This document shows, piece after piece, positions 34,804-42,735 of a stretch of DNA of 64,000 bases. How positions within the stretch are numbered: position 1 is the stretch's first letter; the number at the start of each line of letters is the position of its first letter. The stretch spans positions 186,001 through 250,000 of the forward strand of contig NZ_JAHXDN010000004.1 of the NCBI RefSeq assembly GCF_019375555.1, in the 5' to 3' direction. Source of the DNA: Roseobacter insulae (GTDB lineage: Bacteria > Pseudomonadota > Alphaproteobacteria > Rhodobacterales > Rhodobacteraceae). A program made the translations under genes and the position numbers. Below the pieces are notes generated by a model. That model saw only the letters and a program-made list of their open reading frames with translations. It had not been told where the DNA came from and made no database searches.

Positions 34804-36072
34804 ATGACACTGAACAGACGTGTATTTTTAGGTACAGGAGCCGCAACTGTTGCGAGCCTGAGCGCCCCGGCGGTGCTGGCCGATGGCCATGGCAGGCCAC
34901 GTGTGATCGTGATCGGCGGCGGTGCGGGCGGTGCGACGGCGGCCCGCTACATCGCCAAGGACAGCAAGGGCGCCATTGACGTGGTGTTGATCGAGCCCTC
35001 GCGCACGTATTTCACCTGCTTTTTCTCCAATCTCTACCTTGGCGGCTTCAAGGAGATGGACGACCTTGGCCATAACTACGGCACGCTCGCGGCGAAATAC
35101 GGGGTCAACGTGGTGCATGACTGGGCCATTGACGTGGATCGGGACGCCAAGACGGTCAGCCTCGCCGGTGGCGCAACGTTGCCCTACGACAAGCTGATCC
35201 TCAGCCCCGGCATCGATTTTGTCGATGGCGCCGTCGAAGGCTGGTCACTGGCCTCGCAAAACGCGATGCCCCACGCCTATAAAGGCGGTTCTCAAACCGA
35301 GTTGCTCAAGGCGCAAGTGGCGGCAATGCCCGAGGGTGGGACATTTGCAATGGTGGCTCCGCCCAATCCGTATCGCTGCCCGCCGGGCCCTTACGAGCGC
35401 GTGTCGATGATTGCGCATACGCTCAGAGCCACCAACCCGACGGCCAAGATCATTGTGGCGGACCCCAAGCCGAAATTCTCGAAAATGGCGCTGTTTCAGG
35501 AAGGGTGGGCAAACCATTACCAAGGCATGGTAGACTGGATCGGCGAGGATTTCGGCGGCGGAGAAGTCTCTGTCGATCCCGCAGCGATGACCGTCACCAT
35601 TGACGGCGAAGCCACCCAAGTGGACGTCTGCAATGTCATTCCGGCCATGAAAGCGGCACGTATCGCGGAACTTGCCGGTGTGACGGACGGCAACTGGGCC
35701 CCGGTCAACGCCGCTGATATGAGCACAAAGGCGGACGCCGATGTTTACGTATTGGGCGATGCCAGCCAGCAGGGCGATATGCCGAAATCGGGATTTTCAG
35801 CAAACAGCCAGGCTAAGGTCTGCGCCAACGCGGTGCGGGGGGCCCTGACCGGTACCAAGATCTTCCCGGCGAGGTTCTCCAACACCTGCTGGTCGCTGAT
35901 CGACGCTGACAACGGGGTCAAGGTTGGCGCAACCTACGAAGCCACAGACGAGAAAATTGCGAAGGTCGATGGCTTCATTTCCGCGACCGGCGAAAACGCG
36001 GCAGTGCGCAAAGCCACCTACGAGGAATCCGAAGGCTGGTATGCGGGGATCACGGCAGACATGTTCAGCTGA
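34804..36072 (+). CDS. soxF: Flavocytochrome c sulfide dehydrogenase flavoprotein SoxF
   Basis: 422 aa from ATG 34804 after GGGAGGAAAGAG; a start at 34726 would lie inside soxE. Tat-like signal LNRRVFLGTGAATVASLSAPAVLA. FAD-binding RVIVIGGGAGGATAARYI, the redox Cys in YRCPPGPYERVSMIAH and C-terminal flavin-binding region FSANSQAKVCANAVRGAL. SoxEF oxidises sulfide in vitro and activates the Sox cycle. An 11-bp hairpin follows the stop. Confidence 0.94.
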   Translation: MTLNRRVFLGTGAATVASLSAPAVLADGHGRPRVIVIGGGAGGATAARYIAKDSKGAIDVVLIEPSRTYFTCFFSNLYLGGFKEMDDLGHNYGTLAAKYGVNVVHDWAIDVDRDAKTVSLAGGATLPYDKLILSPGIDFVDGAVEGWSLASQNAMPHAYKGGSQTELLKAQVAAMPEGGTFAMVAPPNPYRCPPGPYERVSMIAHTLRATNPTAKIIVADPKPKFSKMALFQEGWANHYQGMVDWIGEDFGGGEVSVDPAAMTVTIDGEATQVDVCNVIPAMKAARIAELAGVTDGNWAPVNAADMSTKADADVYVLGDASQQGDMPKSGFSANSQAKVCANAVRGALTGTKIFPARFSNTCWSLIDADNGVKVGATYEATDEKIAKVDGFISATGENAAVRKATYEESEGWYAGITADMFS

Positions 36073-36078
36073 TGGCAC

Positions 36079-36111
36079 GGCTTGGGCATGACGTGGATCA
36101 ATGCCCAAGCC
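36079..36111 (+). terminator. Strong hairpin after soxF
   Basis: GGCTTGGGCAT and ATGCCCAAGCC pair perfectly (11 bp) around an 11-nt loop, 6 bases after the soxF stop. No T-run follows; may end or trim the sox message ahead of the DUF302 gene. Confidence 0.6.
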
Positions 36112-36157
36112 CCCCATCCGTGATTGGGTGGAAAGGGAGAACCATGGGAGAGACCAA

Positions 36158-36589
36158 ATGAGACTGCTCAGTGTTGCCGCAGCTTTCGCCCTGACGGCCA
36201 TGCCGGCCTACGCCGCCGATCAGGCCGTTACCTATCCGTTCGACGGCAGTTTTGAAGACGCTGCTTTTGCCGTTGAAAGCGCTATCGTCGGTCGGGGGCT
36301 GGTCATTGATTACGTCAGCCACACCGGTGAAATGCTCAATCGGACAGCCGCCGATGTCGGCTCTGATGTGAAGCTCTTCGAGGAAGCCGACATCTTTCTG
36401 TTTTGCTCGGCGCAATTGTCACGCAAGGTCATGGAAGCAGACCCGATGAACATCGCACATTGCCCCTATGGCATTTTCGTCGCTGAAACGGCGGGCGATG
36501 TGATTGTCGGCTATCGGACGTATCCGGACGGCGAGATGCAGGAGATCCAGGGCTTTCTGGACGAGATCGTGCGCGAGGCACTGGAATAA
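36158..36589 (+). CDS. DUF302-domain exported protein
   Basis: 143 aa from ATG 36158. Signal peptide MRLLSVAAAFALTAMPAYA. The body is a single DUF302 domain (TYPFDGSFEDAAFAVESAIVGRGLVIDYVSH, LFCSAQLSRKVMEADPMNIAHCPYGIFVAE). DUF302 proteins often travel with sulfur oxidation genes and have no proven activity; the conserved CPYGI motif may bind a ligand or metal. Sits between soxF and a YeeE/YedE gene. Confidence 0.88.
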   Translation: MRLLSVAAAFALTAMPAYAADQAVTYPFDGSFEDAAFAVESAIVGRGLVIDYVSHTGEMLNRTAADVGSDVKLFEEADIFLFCSAQLSRKVMEADPMNIAHCPYGIFVAETAGDVIVGYRTYPDGEMQEIQGFLDEIVREALE

Positions 36590-36730
36590 GCGGACACCGG
36601 CGCGCGTCTCCACTAAAGTGCAGCAAGTGACCACTTGGTCAGACCGGACGCTCCGGTGGCGCAGCCTGTCTGATTAATCCGCGCAGGCGCGTCTTTACGC
36701 GATGGCCATGTCACCTCCTCCCCCGATGAT

Positions 36731-36744
36731 TTGACCCACATCAA
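36731..36744 (+). promoter_or_regulatory. FNR/CRP-family box upstream of the second YeeE/YedE gene
   Basis: TTGACCCACATCAA matches the FNR consensus TTGAT-N4-ATCAA at 9 of 10 positions. It is 52 bases before the start codon, a position suited to activation by an FnrL-type regulator under low oxygen. Confidence 0.6.
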
Positions 36745-36796
36745 GGCTGTTTCAGTGATGGGTTGGTAGCGTACACGCCAGCGGAAAGGTCGGACG

Positions 36797-37858
36797 ATGT
36801 TGGAAGCCTTGATTGATCGTTTTGGGGACGGGCCTGTTTTGATGATGGCAGGTGCTCTGGTCGGCGTGATCTTTGGCCTTGCCGCACAGCATTCGCGCTT
36901 CTGCCTGCGCGCCGCAACCGTCGAGGTGTCGGGAGGCCGGTTAGGCCCGCGCCTGTCCATATGGCTTGTCGCGTTCACTTCTGCCGTGTTTGCGGTGCAA
37001 TGCGCTATTCTCGCCGGTGTGCTCGACGTCACGGAAGCGCGCCAGCTGGCGCGCACCGGCAGCCTGTCCGGGGCGGCGGTCGGCGGGCTGATGTTCGGCG
37101 CAGGCATGATCCTTGCGCGCGGATGCGCCAGCCGGTTGCTGATCCTGTCGGCGACGGGCAATCTGCGCGCCATCCTGACGGGTCTGGTGCTGACACTTGT
37201 GGCACAGGCGTCCCTGCGCGGTGTCCTCGCACCCGCGCGTGAGACCCTGGCCGGTTTGTGGCTGGTAGACGGAGGGGCCGCCCGCAGCCTGCTGGCACAG
37301 ACGGGTCTGTCATCCGGAACCGCCGCATGGGCCGCCGGTGGCGCGCTTGTTGCCGCGATTGCGCTTTCGCGTCACAGGCGCATGCAGGCCTCACGCATTA
37401 TCGCCGCAATCTGCGTCGGCGGATCTGTGGCGCTTGGCTGGTTGCTGACCTATGTCATCGCGCAGACTTCTTTCGACGTTGTCACGATCTCCTCCATCAC
37501 GTTCACCGGCCCCTCGACAGACACGTTGATGGGTCTTGTGAATTCTCCCAACCTGCCGATGGGTTTCGGCGTCGGCCTCGTGCCGGGTGTCTTTGTCGGC
37601 GCGGCGGTGATGGCGCTTGTGACACGCGAGGCCAAGATCGAAAGGTTCGGCCCTGACACACCGATGGAGCGTTACCTGATCGGCGCGGTCCTGATGGGCT
37701 TTGGCAGCATGCTTGCGGGCGGCTGCGCGGTGGGGGCCGGCATGTCCGGCGGATCGGTCTTTGCCACGACTGCATGGCTGGCCGTATTCTGCATGTGGCT
37801 GGGCGCGATGGCCACCCATCGGCTGATGCAGACCGAGCACGCGCCCAAAACCGCCTGA
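36797..37858 (+). CDS. YeeE/YedE-family sulfur transporter (second copy)
   Basis: 353 aa, about ten membrane segments. Cysteine motifs HSRFCLRAATVEV, ARGCASRLLI and AGGCAVGAGMSGG match the thiosulfate-transporter family. It is not a recent duplicate of soxT: the loops and N-terminus differ. Begins 207 bases after the DUF302 gene, with its own FNR-like box, so probably independently regulated. Confidence 0.88.
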   Translation: MLEALIDRFGDGPVLMMAGALVGVIFGLAAQHSRFCLRAATVEVSGGRLGPRLSIWLVAFTSAVFAVQCAILAGVLDVTEARQLARTGSLSGAAVGGLMFGAGMILARGCASRLLILSATGNLRAILTGLVLTLVAQASLRGVLAPARETLAGLWLVDGGAARSLLAQTGLSSGTAAWAAGGALVAAIALSRHRRMQASRIIAAICVGGSVALGWLLTYVIAQTSFDVVTISSITFTGPSTDTLMGLVNSPNLPMGFGVGLVPGVFVGAAVMALVTREAKIERFGPDTPMERYLIGAVLMGFGSMLAGGCAVGAGMSGGSVFATTAWLAVFCMWLGAMATHRLMQTEHAPKTA

Positions 37859-37875
37859 TCACCCCACGATCAGGC
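37853..37875. terminator. Hairpin between convergent genes
   Basis: GCCTGATC and GATCAGGC form an 8-bp stem with a 7-nt loop at the end of the YeeE/YedE gene (its stop lies in the left arm). Could serve both strands; no T-run. Confidence 0.4.
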
Positions 37876-37912
37876 AAGTGCGGCGCGGGTACCGATCCGC
37901 GCGGTCAACGCT

Positions 37913-38857
37913 CTATTCAAACTCCATCTGTTCAAAGACGCGGCCTGCGTTTTTCGTTGCCAGTTCTTCGAATGTGTCCAGATGCGCATAGGGCGACTGG
38001 TCTACGTAATACGCCTCCGCCAACCCGCCGCCAGCTTCCAGATGCGCTCCGATTTGCGCGCGCAGGTATTCAAGATAGCCTTTGGTGTAACGGCGCACCT
38101 GATCCATGTTGGTCGGATGACCGTGACCGGGAATGACATAGGTCGCTCCCAGGGCTTCGAATTCCGCATCCCATGTCTCCAGCCAATCTGCGGTGTAGGT
38201 ATGCTCAAATATCGGTAACATCCGCTCGTGAAAGGCCATGTCGCCCGAGATCACAAGGCTTTGCCGGGGCAACCAGATCACGATATCCCCCGGCGAATGT
38301 GCCGGGCCCAGATACCGCGCTTCTATCCGGAATGCGCCCATCTCGACGATGTATTCTTCCTCGAAAGTCTCTGTCGGGCCTTGCAAAACCGTGCCGTCGG
38401 CCTGTGACCCATTATAGCGCTTCATCGCCTCCAAAATACTGCCACCATAGTCGGCAACCTCTGCGGCGGCATCCACATGCGCAACAATCGGCACTCCCTG
38501 TTCCGCCCAATAGTTGTTGCCCAAGACCGCATGGCCCTGACCATTCTCGTTGAAGACCAGTCTTACCGGCTGATCCGTAACCGCCCGGATCTCCTCGTGA
38601 AGCGCCTTTGCAAGCCCGTAGGCCGCGCCACCGTTGATCACGACAACCCCCTCACCTGTCACGATAAAGCTGAGATTGTTGTTGTGGCCTGCGTTTTCAA
38701 ACGTCGGAGGCGCGGTTGCGCCAATCGCAGAATACACGCCGGGGATCACCTCCACCGGTTTGTCATAAAGCAGGGATGCCGGGTACTTGTCGGCGATGTC
38801 TTCGCTGGCATGCGACACAGTACCAACGATCAGGGCAGGAACAAGCCAGCGTTTCAT
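37913..38857 (-). CDS. Metallo-beta-lactamase-fold protein with degenerate metal motif (SoxH-like context)
   Basis: 314 aa from ATG 38857 (overlaps the upstream gene stop by ATGA; an in-frame GTG at 38866 is weaker). N-terminal signal MKRWLVPALIVGTVSHA. MBL fold is shown by VYSAIGATAPPTFENAGHNNNLSFIV, LGPAHSPGDIVIWLP and VIPGHGHPTNM. The first HxHxDH motif is replaced by FNENGQGHAVLGN, so usual zinc site 1 and the catalytic Asp are not visible. Either a different metal or a binding role is possible. Downstream of a canonical MBL partner. Confidence 0.85.
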   Translation of the reverse strand: MKRWLVPALIVGTVSHASEDIADKYPASLLYDKPVEVIPGVYSAIGATAPPTFENAGHNNNLSFIVTGEGVVVINGGAAYGLAKALHEEIRAVTDQPVRLVFNENGQGHAVLGNNYWAEQGVPIVAHVDAAAEVADYGGSILEAMKRYNGSQADGTVLQGPTETFEEEYIVEMGAFRIEARYLGPAHSPGDIVIWLPRQSLVISGDMAFHERMLPIFEHTYTADWLETWDAEFEALGATYVIPGHGHPTNMDQVRRYTKGYLEYLRAQIGAHLEAGGGLAEAYYVDQSPYAHLDTFEELATKNAGRVFEQMEFE

Positions 38858-39780
38858 GCGCCCCACTCCACGAAACGGTAGGCATCACCCAACCGCTCGA
38901 CCCGGCCAAGCCCGCCTCCCGGCAGATGAAAGCCCATCAGTGGAAGACGCTCCGTCGCCAGTTGGTCCAGCAAACGCACCCGGGTTTTCGCACCAAGGTC
39001 CTGATCCTGATCCGTACCGCTTGGCCATTCCGGGCGCGCGAAGGCCACATGATGGTTCCCGATGGCATCGCCGCCGACCATCACGACATCTGATCCATCG
39101 CGTATTTCGAACGACATATGCCCCGGGGTGTGGCCCGGGGTGCCGTGCGCCATCACACCCGGCAAGATCTCGTCTCCTCCGTTGAACAGGCTCACCTGAT
39201 CCCTGATGGCGTCCAGACGGCGTGCCGCGCCGACGGCAAAGGACGCGCGGGCCTCGCCAATGGTGTCCACGGTCGCGGGGTCGGTCCAATACGCCCATTC
39301 CTGCTCTCCGATCATGACCTCGGCGTTGGGAAACACCAGATCGTCAAAATCATCCAGTATGCCCCACAGGTGGTCGGGGTGTGCGTGCGTGATGATCACA
39401 TGCGTGATGTCTTCGGGCGCAAGGCCCTGCGTTTCCAGACTGGCGAGCATGGACCCCGCGCTTGGCATGAAGCCCGCACCGGATCCTGCATCAAACAGCA
39501 CGACCCTGTCGGGCTCCTGCATGAGGGTCAAATTGCACGGCGGCCTGAGCTCCTCGAAGGACACACCATGGTCGGACAGAATCCGGTTCAGCTCCGCCCG
39601 AGGCAAATGGTCGAAGAACATGGCGCCGGGGAGGACGAGATGCCCGTCGCTGATGCTCGTCACCTGCCGTTGGCCGATGCGAAGCTCGGTCTGTGCGAAG
39701 GACGCAAAGGGCATCTGACCAAGAGCAAGGCCGCTTAAGCCCGCAAGAACCTGCCGTCTATCCAAAGTGCCATCCTCCAT
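38854..39780 (-). CDS. Metallo-beta-lactamase-fold hydrolase with intact HAHPDH motif
   Basis: 308 aa from ATG 39780 (a TTG at 39783 is also open). Signal resembles a twin-arginine leader (LDRRQVLAGLSGLALG). Zinc motifs are all present: ITHAHPDHLWGI, GTPGHTPGHMSF, VGGDAIGNHHV. Substrate unknown; quinoprotein-relay and SoxH-type MBLs occur in sox loci. Promoter region carries TGAATATG at 39795-39802, shared with the candidate SoxR sites. Confidence 0.88.
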   Translation of the reverse strand: MEDGTLDRRQVLAGLSGLALGQMPFASFAQTELRIGQRQVTSISDGHLVLPGAMFFDHLPRAELNRILSDHGVSFEELRPPCNLTLMQEPDRVVLFDAGSGAGFMPSAGSMLASLETQGLAPEDITHVIITHAHPDHLWGILDDFDDLVFPNAEVMIGEQEWAYWTDPATVDTIGEARASFAVGAARRLDAIRDQVSLFNGGDEILPGVMAHGTPGHTPGHMSFEIRDGSDVVMVGGDAIGNHHVAFARPEWPSGTDQDQDLGAKTRVRLLDQLATERLPLMGFHLPGGGLGRVERLGDAYRFVEWGA

Positions 39781-39794
39781 CAAATTCCATTTAA

Positions 39795-39802
39795 TGAATA
39801 TG
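39795..39802. promoter_or_regulatory. TGAATATG element shared with sox promoters
   Basis: Exact match to the right half of the soxS-soxV inverted repeat, 15 bases before the start of the leftward MBL pair. Short motif, so chance remains possible. Confidence 0.3.
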
Positions 39803-40000
39803 ACATTATCGGGATGCCAAACGCAAGGCTTGGATCAGCCAAACGCCTTCGACATCACCTGAAGAGATGCGTGCCCGGCAGTCGCAGGACAGGCGCAAAT
39901 GGATTCACCGGGGGGTTCGCCCGCTGCCCCCTACTCTTCTGCAAAGACGCCGCGCGCGGCACCTTACTTCATGCAAATCCGCGGGGAGCATTGTCCGGGC

Positions 40001-41374
40001 TCATCCAAGGATCATGCGCACGGCCCTTGCCGTGGCCGCAACAACCGTATCGGCCTCCTGACGGCTCAAGCAAAAAGGTGGTGCAAACCCAAGAATGTCG
40101 CCCTGTGGCATGGCCCGTGCAATCACCTTGTCCTGCTCCAGAAGGCTGGCCGCAACCCGCGCGCCAATTTTGTCCGCAGGATCGAAGAAGGTGCGGCTAT
40201 CCCTGTCCTTTACGAATTCGACCGCGCACAGCATGCCTTCGCCACGCACGTCGCCCACATGCGGATGATCGGCCAAAGCGTCGGCCATCGCGCGGTTCAG
40301 ATAGGCGCCGGTTTCGCCGGCGTTGGCAACAAGACCGAGCGCATCCAGAAGCCTGAGGTTCGCCACCCCGGCAGCAGCACCGATGGGATGTGCCGAATAG
40401 GTCCACCCGTGCCCGATGGGTCCATTCTCGTCAGTGCCCTTTTCAAGCACCTCCCACATCTTTTCAGACACGATGGACCCCGACAGGGGCGCATAGGCCG
40501 ACGTCAGCCCCTTGGCGATGGTGATGAGGTCAGGCTCAATGCCATAGTGATCAGATCCAAACATGCTGCCCAGACGGCCAAAGCCGGTAACCACCTCGTC
40601 GGCGATCAGCAGGATATCGTGTTTTTTCAGGACAGCCTGTATCGCGCGCCAATAGCCTTCCGGTGGCGGCACGATACCTCCGGTGCCCAGAACCGGCTCA
40701 CCGATAAAGGCAGCAATTGTGTCGGCGCCCTCGCGCGCGATCAATGCCTCAAGGTCTTCCGCGCAATGGGCAGCGAACTCCGCCTCCGACTGCTCAAGGT
40801 CATTGCGCCGGTAGAAATACGGTGCCGTGGTGTGCACCACCTGTTCCAGCGGCAGGTCAAACTTCTTGTGAAACAGCTCCAACCCGGTCAGCGACCCGGT
40901 CATCAGACCGGACCCGTGATACCCGCGCCAACGCGAGATCACTTTCTTCTTCTCTGGCCGGCCCAGAATGTTGTTGTAATACCAGACCAGCTTGATGTTG
41001 GTTTCATTCGCGTCCGAGCCGCCCAAGCCAAAGTAGACTTTGGACATATGCCCTGGTGCGCGATCGAGGATCATCCTTGCAAGCGTGATCGAGGCCTCGG
41101 TCCCGTGACCGACATAGGAATGATAGTAGGCAAGTTCCCGGGCCTGAGCGCTGATCGCATCAGCGATTTCCTGACGGCCATACCCGGCGTTGACACAATA
41201 GAGCCCTGCGAAGGCGTCCAGAAGCCTGTTTCCGTCGCGGTCCTCTATGTAAACGCCCTGCGCCCTTTCGACGATCCGGGTGGGGCTTTCCCCCCGCGCG
41301 TGCTGCGCCAAATGGGTGGACGGGTGAAAAAACGCATCGCGATCCCAAGCGTCGAGTTGGTCGTTCTTTAACAT
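40001..41374 (-). CDS. Class III pyridoxal-phosphate aminotransferase
   Basis: 457 aa from ATG 41374. Omega-amino-acid aminotransferase features: GLYCVNAGYGRQEIADA, SRWRGYHGSG, LLIADEVVTGFGRLG (PLP Asp), LITIAKGLTSAYAPLSG (Schiff-base Lys) and GWTYSAHPIGAAAG. Similar enzymes use putrescine, taurine, beta-alanine or diaminobutyrate with pyruvate. Because it is divergent from a DoeA-like ectoine hydrolase gene, a DoeD-like diaminobutyrate transaminase role is plausible but unproven. Confidence 0.9.
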   Translation of the reverse strand: MLKNDQLDAWDRDAFFHPSTHLAQHARGESPTRIVERAQGVYIEDRDGNRLLDAFAGLYCVNAGYGRQEIADAISAQARELAYYHSYVGHGTEASITLARMILDRAPGHMSKVYFGLGGSDANETNIKLVWYYNNILGRPEKKKVISRWRGYHGSGLMTGSLTGLELFHKKFDLPLEQVVHTTAPYFYRRNDLEQSEAEFAAHCAEDLEALIAREGADTIAAFIGEPVLGTGGIVPPPEGYWRAIQAVLKKHDILLIADEVVTGFGRLGSMFGSDHYGIEPDLITIAKGLTSAYAPLSGSIVSEKMWEVLEKGTDENGPIGHGWTYSAHPIGAAAGVANLRLLDALGLVANAGETGAYLNRAMADALADHPHVGDVRGEGMLCAVEFVKDRDSRTFFDPADKIGARVAASLLEQDKVIARAMPQGDILGFAPPFCLSRQEADTVVAATARAVRMILG

Positions 41375-41409
41375 GTGCTTCACAAGCCCCCGATCTGGAA
41401 ATTAGAATC

Positions 41410-41500
41410 TGTACACAACAAAGAAGATATCATTCGTATTGCCAGTCAAAATCTGTTGATTCAAGAATAAATTGGCGTAATGTGTGACCAGTTGTACACA
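41410..41500. promoter_or_regulatory. Two TGTACACA elements in the divergent region
   Basis: TGTACACAA at 41410-41418 and TTGTACACA at 41492-41500 share the core TGTACACA. Each resembles GntR/FadR-subfamily half-operators. A GntR regulator is encoded three genes downstream, so it is the likely binder. Confidence 0.4.
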
Positions 41501-41509
41501 TCTTTGCAT

Positions 41510-41540
41510 GCTCACGATAAAAGCACGCTCACGATAAAAG
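41510..41540. repeat. Tandem direct repeat upstream of the DoeA-like gene
   Basis: GCTCACGATAAAAG occurs twice (41510-41523 and 41527-41540) with a 17-bp period, ending 7 bases before the ATG. Could be a small duplication or an operator/leader element. Confidence 0.7.
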
Positions 41541-41547
41541 AAAGACG

Positions 41548-42732
41548 ATGCCCCAAAGCAACGCGCCATTCCATCAGCACGAATACGACCGCCGGATCGC
41601 CAAGACACGGAGCGCGATGCAGGCGGCTGGCATTGAGGTCCTCTTCGTAACAGATCCCTCCAACCAGGCCTGGCTGACAGGTTACGATGGCTGGTCGTTT
41701 TACGTTCACCAGGGCGTTCTGCTGACCATGGAGGGTGAGCCGATCTGGTGGGGGCGTCATATGGACAGCCTTGGCGCCAAACGCACCTGCTGGCTCAGCG
41801 AGGCTGCAATCCACGGCTACGCGGACAATTACGTGCAGTCGACCGAACGCCACCCGATGCAGCATCTTGCGCAGCTTATTCTGGGTCTTGGGATGGGCAC
41901 CGCGCGCATCGGTGTGGAGATGGAGAATTACTATTACTCGGCCAAGGCCCATGAGGTTTTGACCCGCGCACTGCCATCAGCGCATGTCACCGATGCCACC
42001 GCCTTGGTGAACTGGCAGCGCCTTGTGAAATCCGACGCGGAAATCGATTTCATTCGCAAGGCCGCGCGCATCTCTGAAAAGGTGGTTCAAACGGCAATCG
42101 AAAAAGCAGCGCCCGGCGTACGCAAGAACGACCTTGTCGCCGAGATCTTCCACGCCGGGATCACGGGGGTGGACGACATCTGGGGCGATTATCCGGCAAT
42201 TGTCCCGCTGACCCCATCCGGGGTCGATGCGACCGCTGCGCATTTGACATGGAATGGCGCTGAAATGCGTGAAAACGAAGCAACCTTCTTTGAACTGTCG
42301 GGATGTTACCGACGATACCATGCTCCCTTGTGCAGAACCGTGTACCTGGGTACCCCGCCGAAAGAGATGGTTGAAGCCGAACAAGCGCAACTGGAGGGGA
42401 TCTCTGCCGGGCTGGAGGCCGCGCGGGCGGGAAACCGGACCTGTGACATCGCCAATGCCTTCACCGATGTGCTCAGAAAGCACGGCATTCACCGCGAAGG
42501 GCGCTGTGGGTATCCCATCGGGTTGAGCTACCCGCCGGATTGGGGCGAGCGCACTGCGTCACTCCGGCGGGAGGATGACACCGTGCTGGAACCGGGCATG
42601 GCGTTCCACTTCATGCCCGCCTTGTGGATGGACACCTGGGGGTTGGAAACAACCGAGACAATTCTCATCACCGAAACCGGTCCCGCCGAAGCGTTATGCA
42701 ACGTCGACCGCAAGTTGTTTGTAAAAAGGTGA
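41548..42732 (+). CDS. doeA: M24-family hydrolase, ectoine hydrolase DoeA/EutD-like
   Basis: 394 aa, creatinase/prolidase two-domain fold. The N-terminal part (TDPSNQAWLTGYDGWSFYVH, YVQSTERHPM) and C-terminal part (TPSGVDATAAHLTWNGAEM, GCYRRYHAPLCRT, RCGYPIGLSYPPDWGERT) match the ectoine-hydrolase subgroup, to which I recall EutD/DoeA sequences very similar in these stretches. That enzyme opens the ectoine ring to N-acetyl-2,4-diaminobutyrate. Followed by a deacetylase 3 bases later. Confidence 0.78.
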   Translation: MPQSNAPFHQHEYDRRIAKTRSAMQAAGIEVLFVTDPSNQAWLTGYDGWSFYVHQGVLLTMEGEPIWWGRHMDSLGAKRTCWLSEAAIHGYADNYVQSTERHPMQHLAQLILGLGMGTARIGVEMENYYYSAKAHEVLTRALPSAHVTDATALVNWQRLVKSDAEIDFIRKAARISEKVVQTAIEKAAPGVRKNDLVAEIFHAGITGVDDIWGDYPAIVPLTPSGVDATAAHLTWNGAEMRENEATFFELSGCYRRYHAPLCRTVYLGTPPKEMVEAEQAQLEGISAGLEAARAGNRTCDIANAFTDVLRKHGIHREGRCGYPIGLSYPPDWGERTASLRREDDTVLEPGMAFHFMPALWMDTWGLETTETILITETGPAEALCNVDRKLFVKR

Positions 42733-42735
42733 GCG

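Noticed and set aside
39899..41371. A 490-codon open frame on the plus strand opposite the aminotransferase
   Set aside because: It mirrors a well-conserved PLP enzyme on the other strand; no domain or ribosome site is seen. GC-rich third positions make such antisense frames common here.
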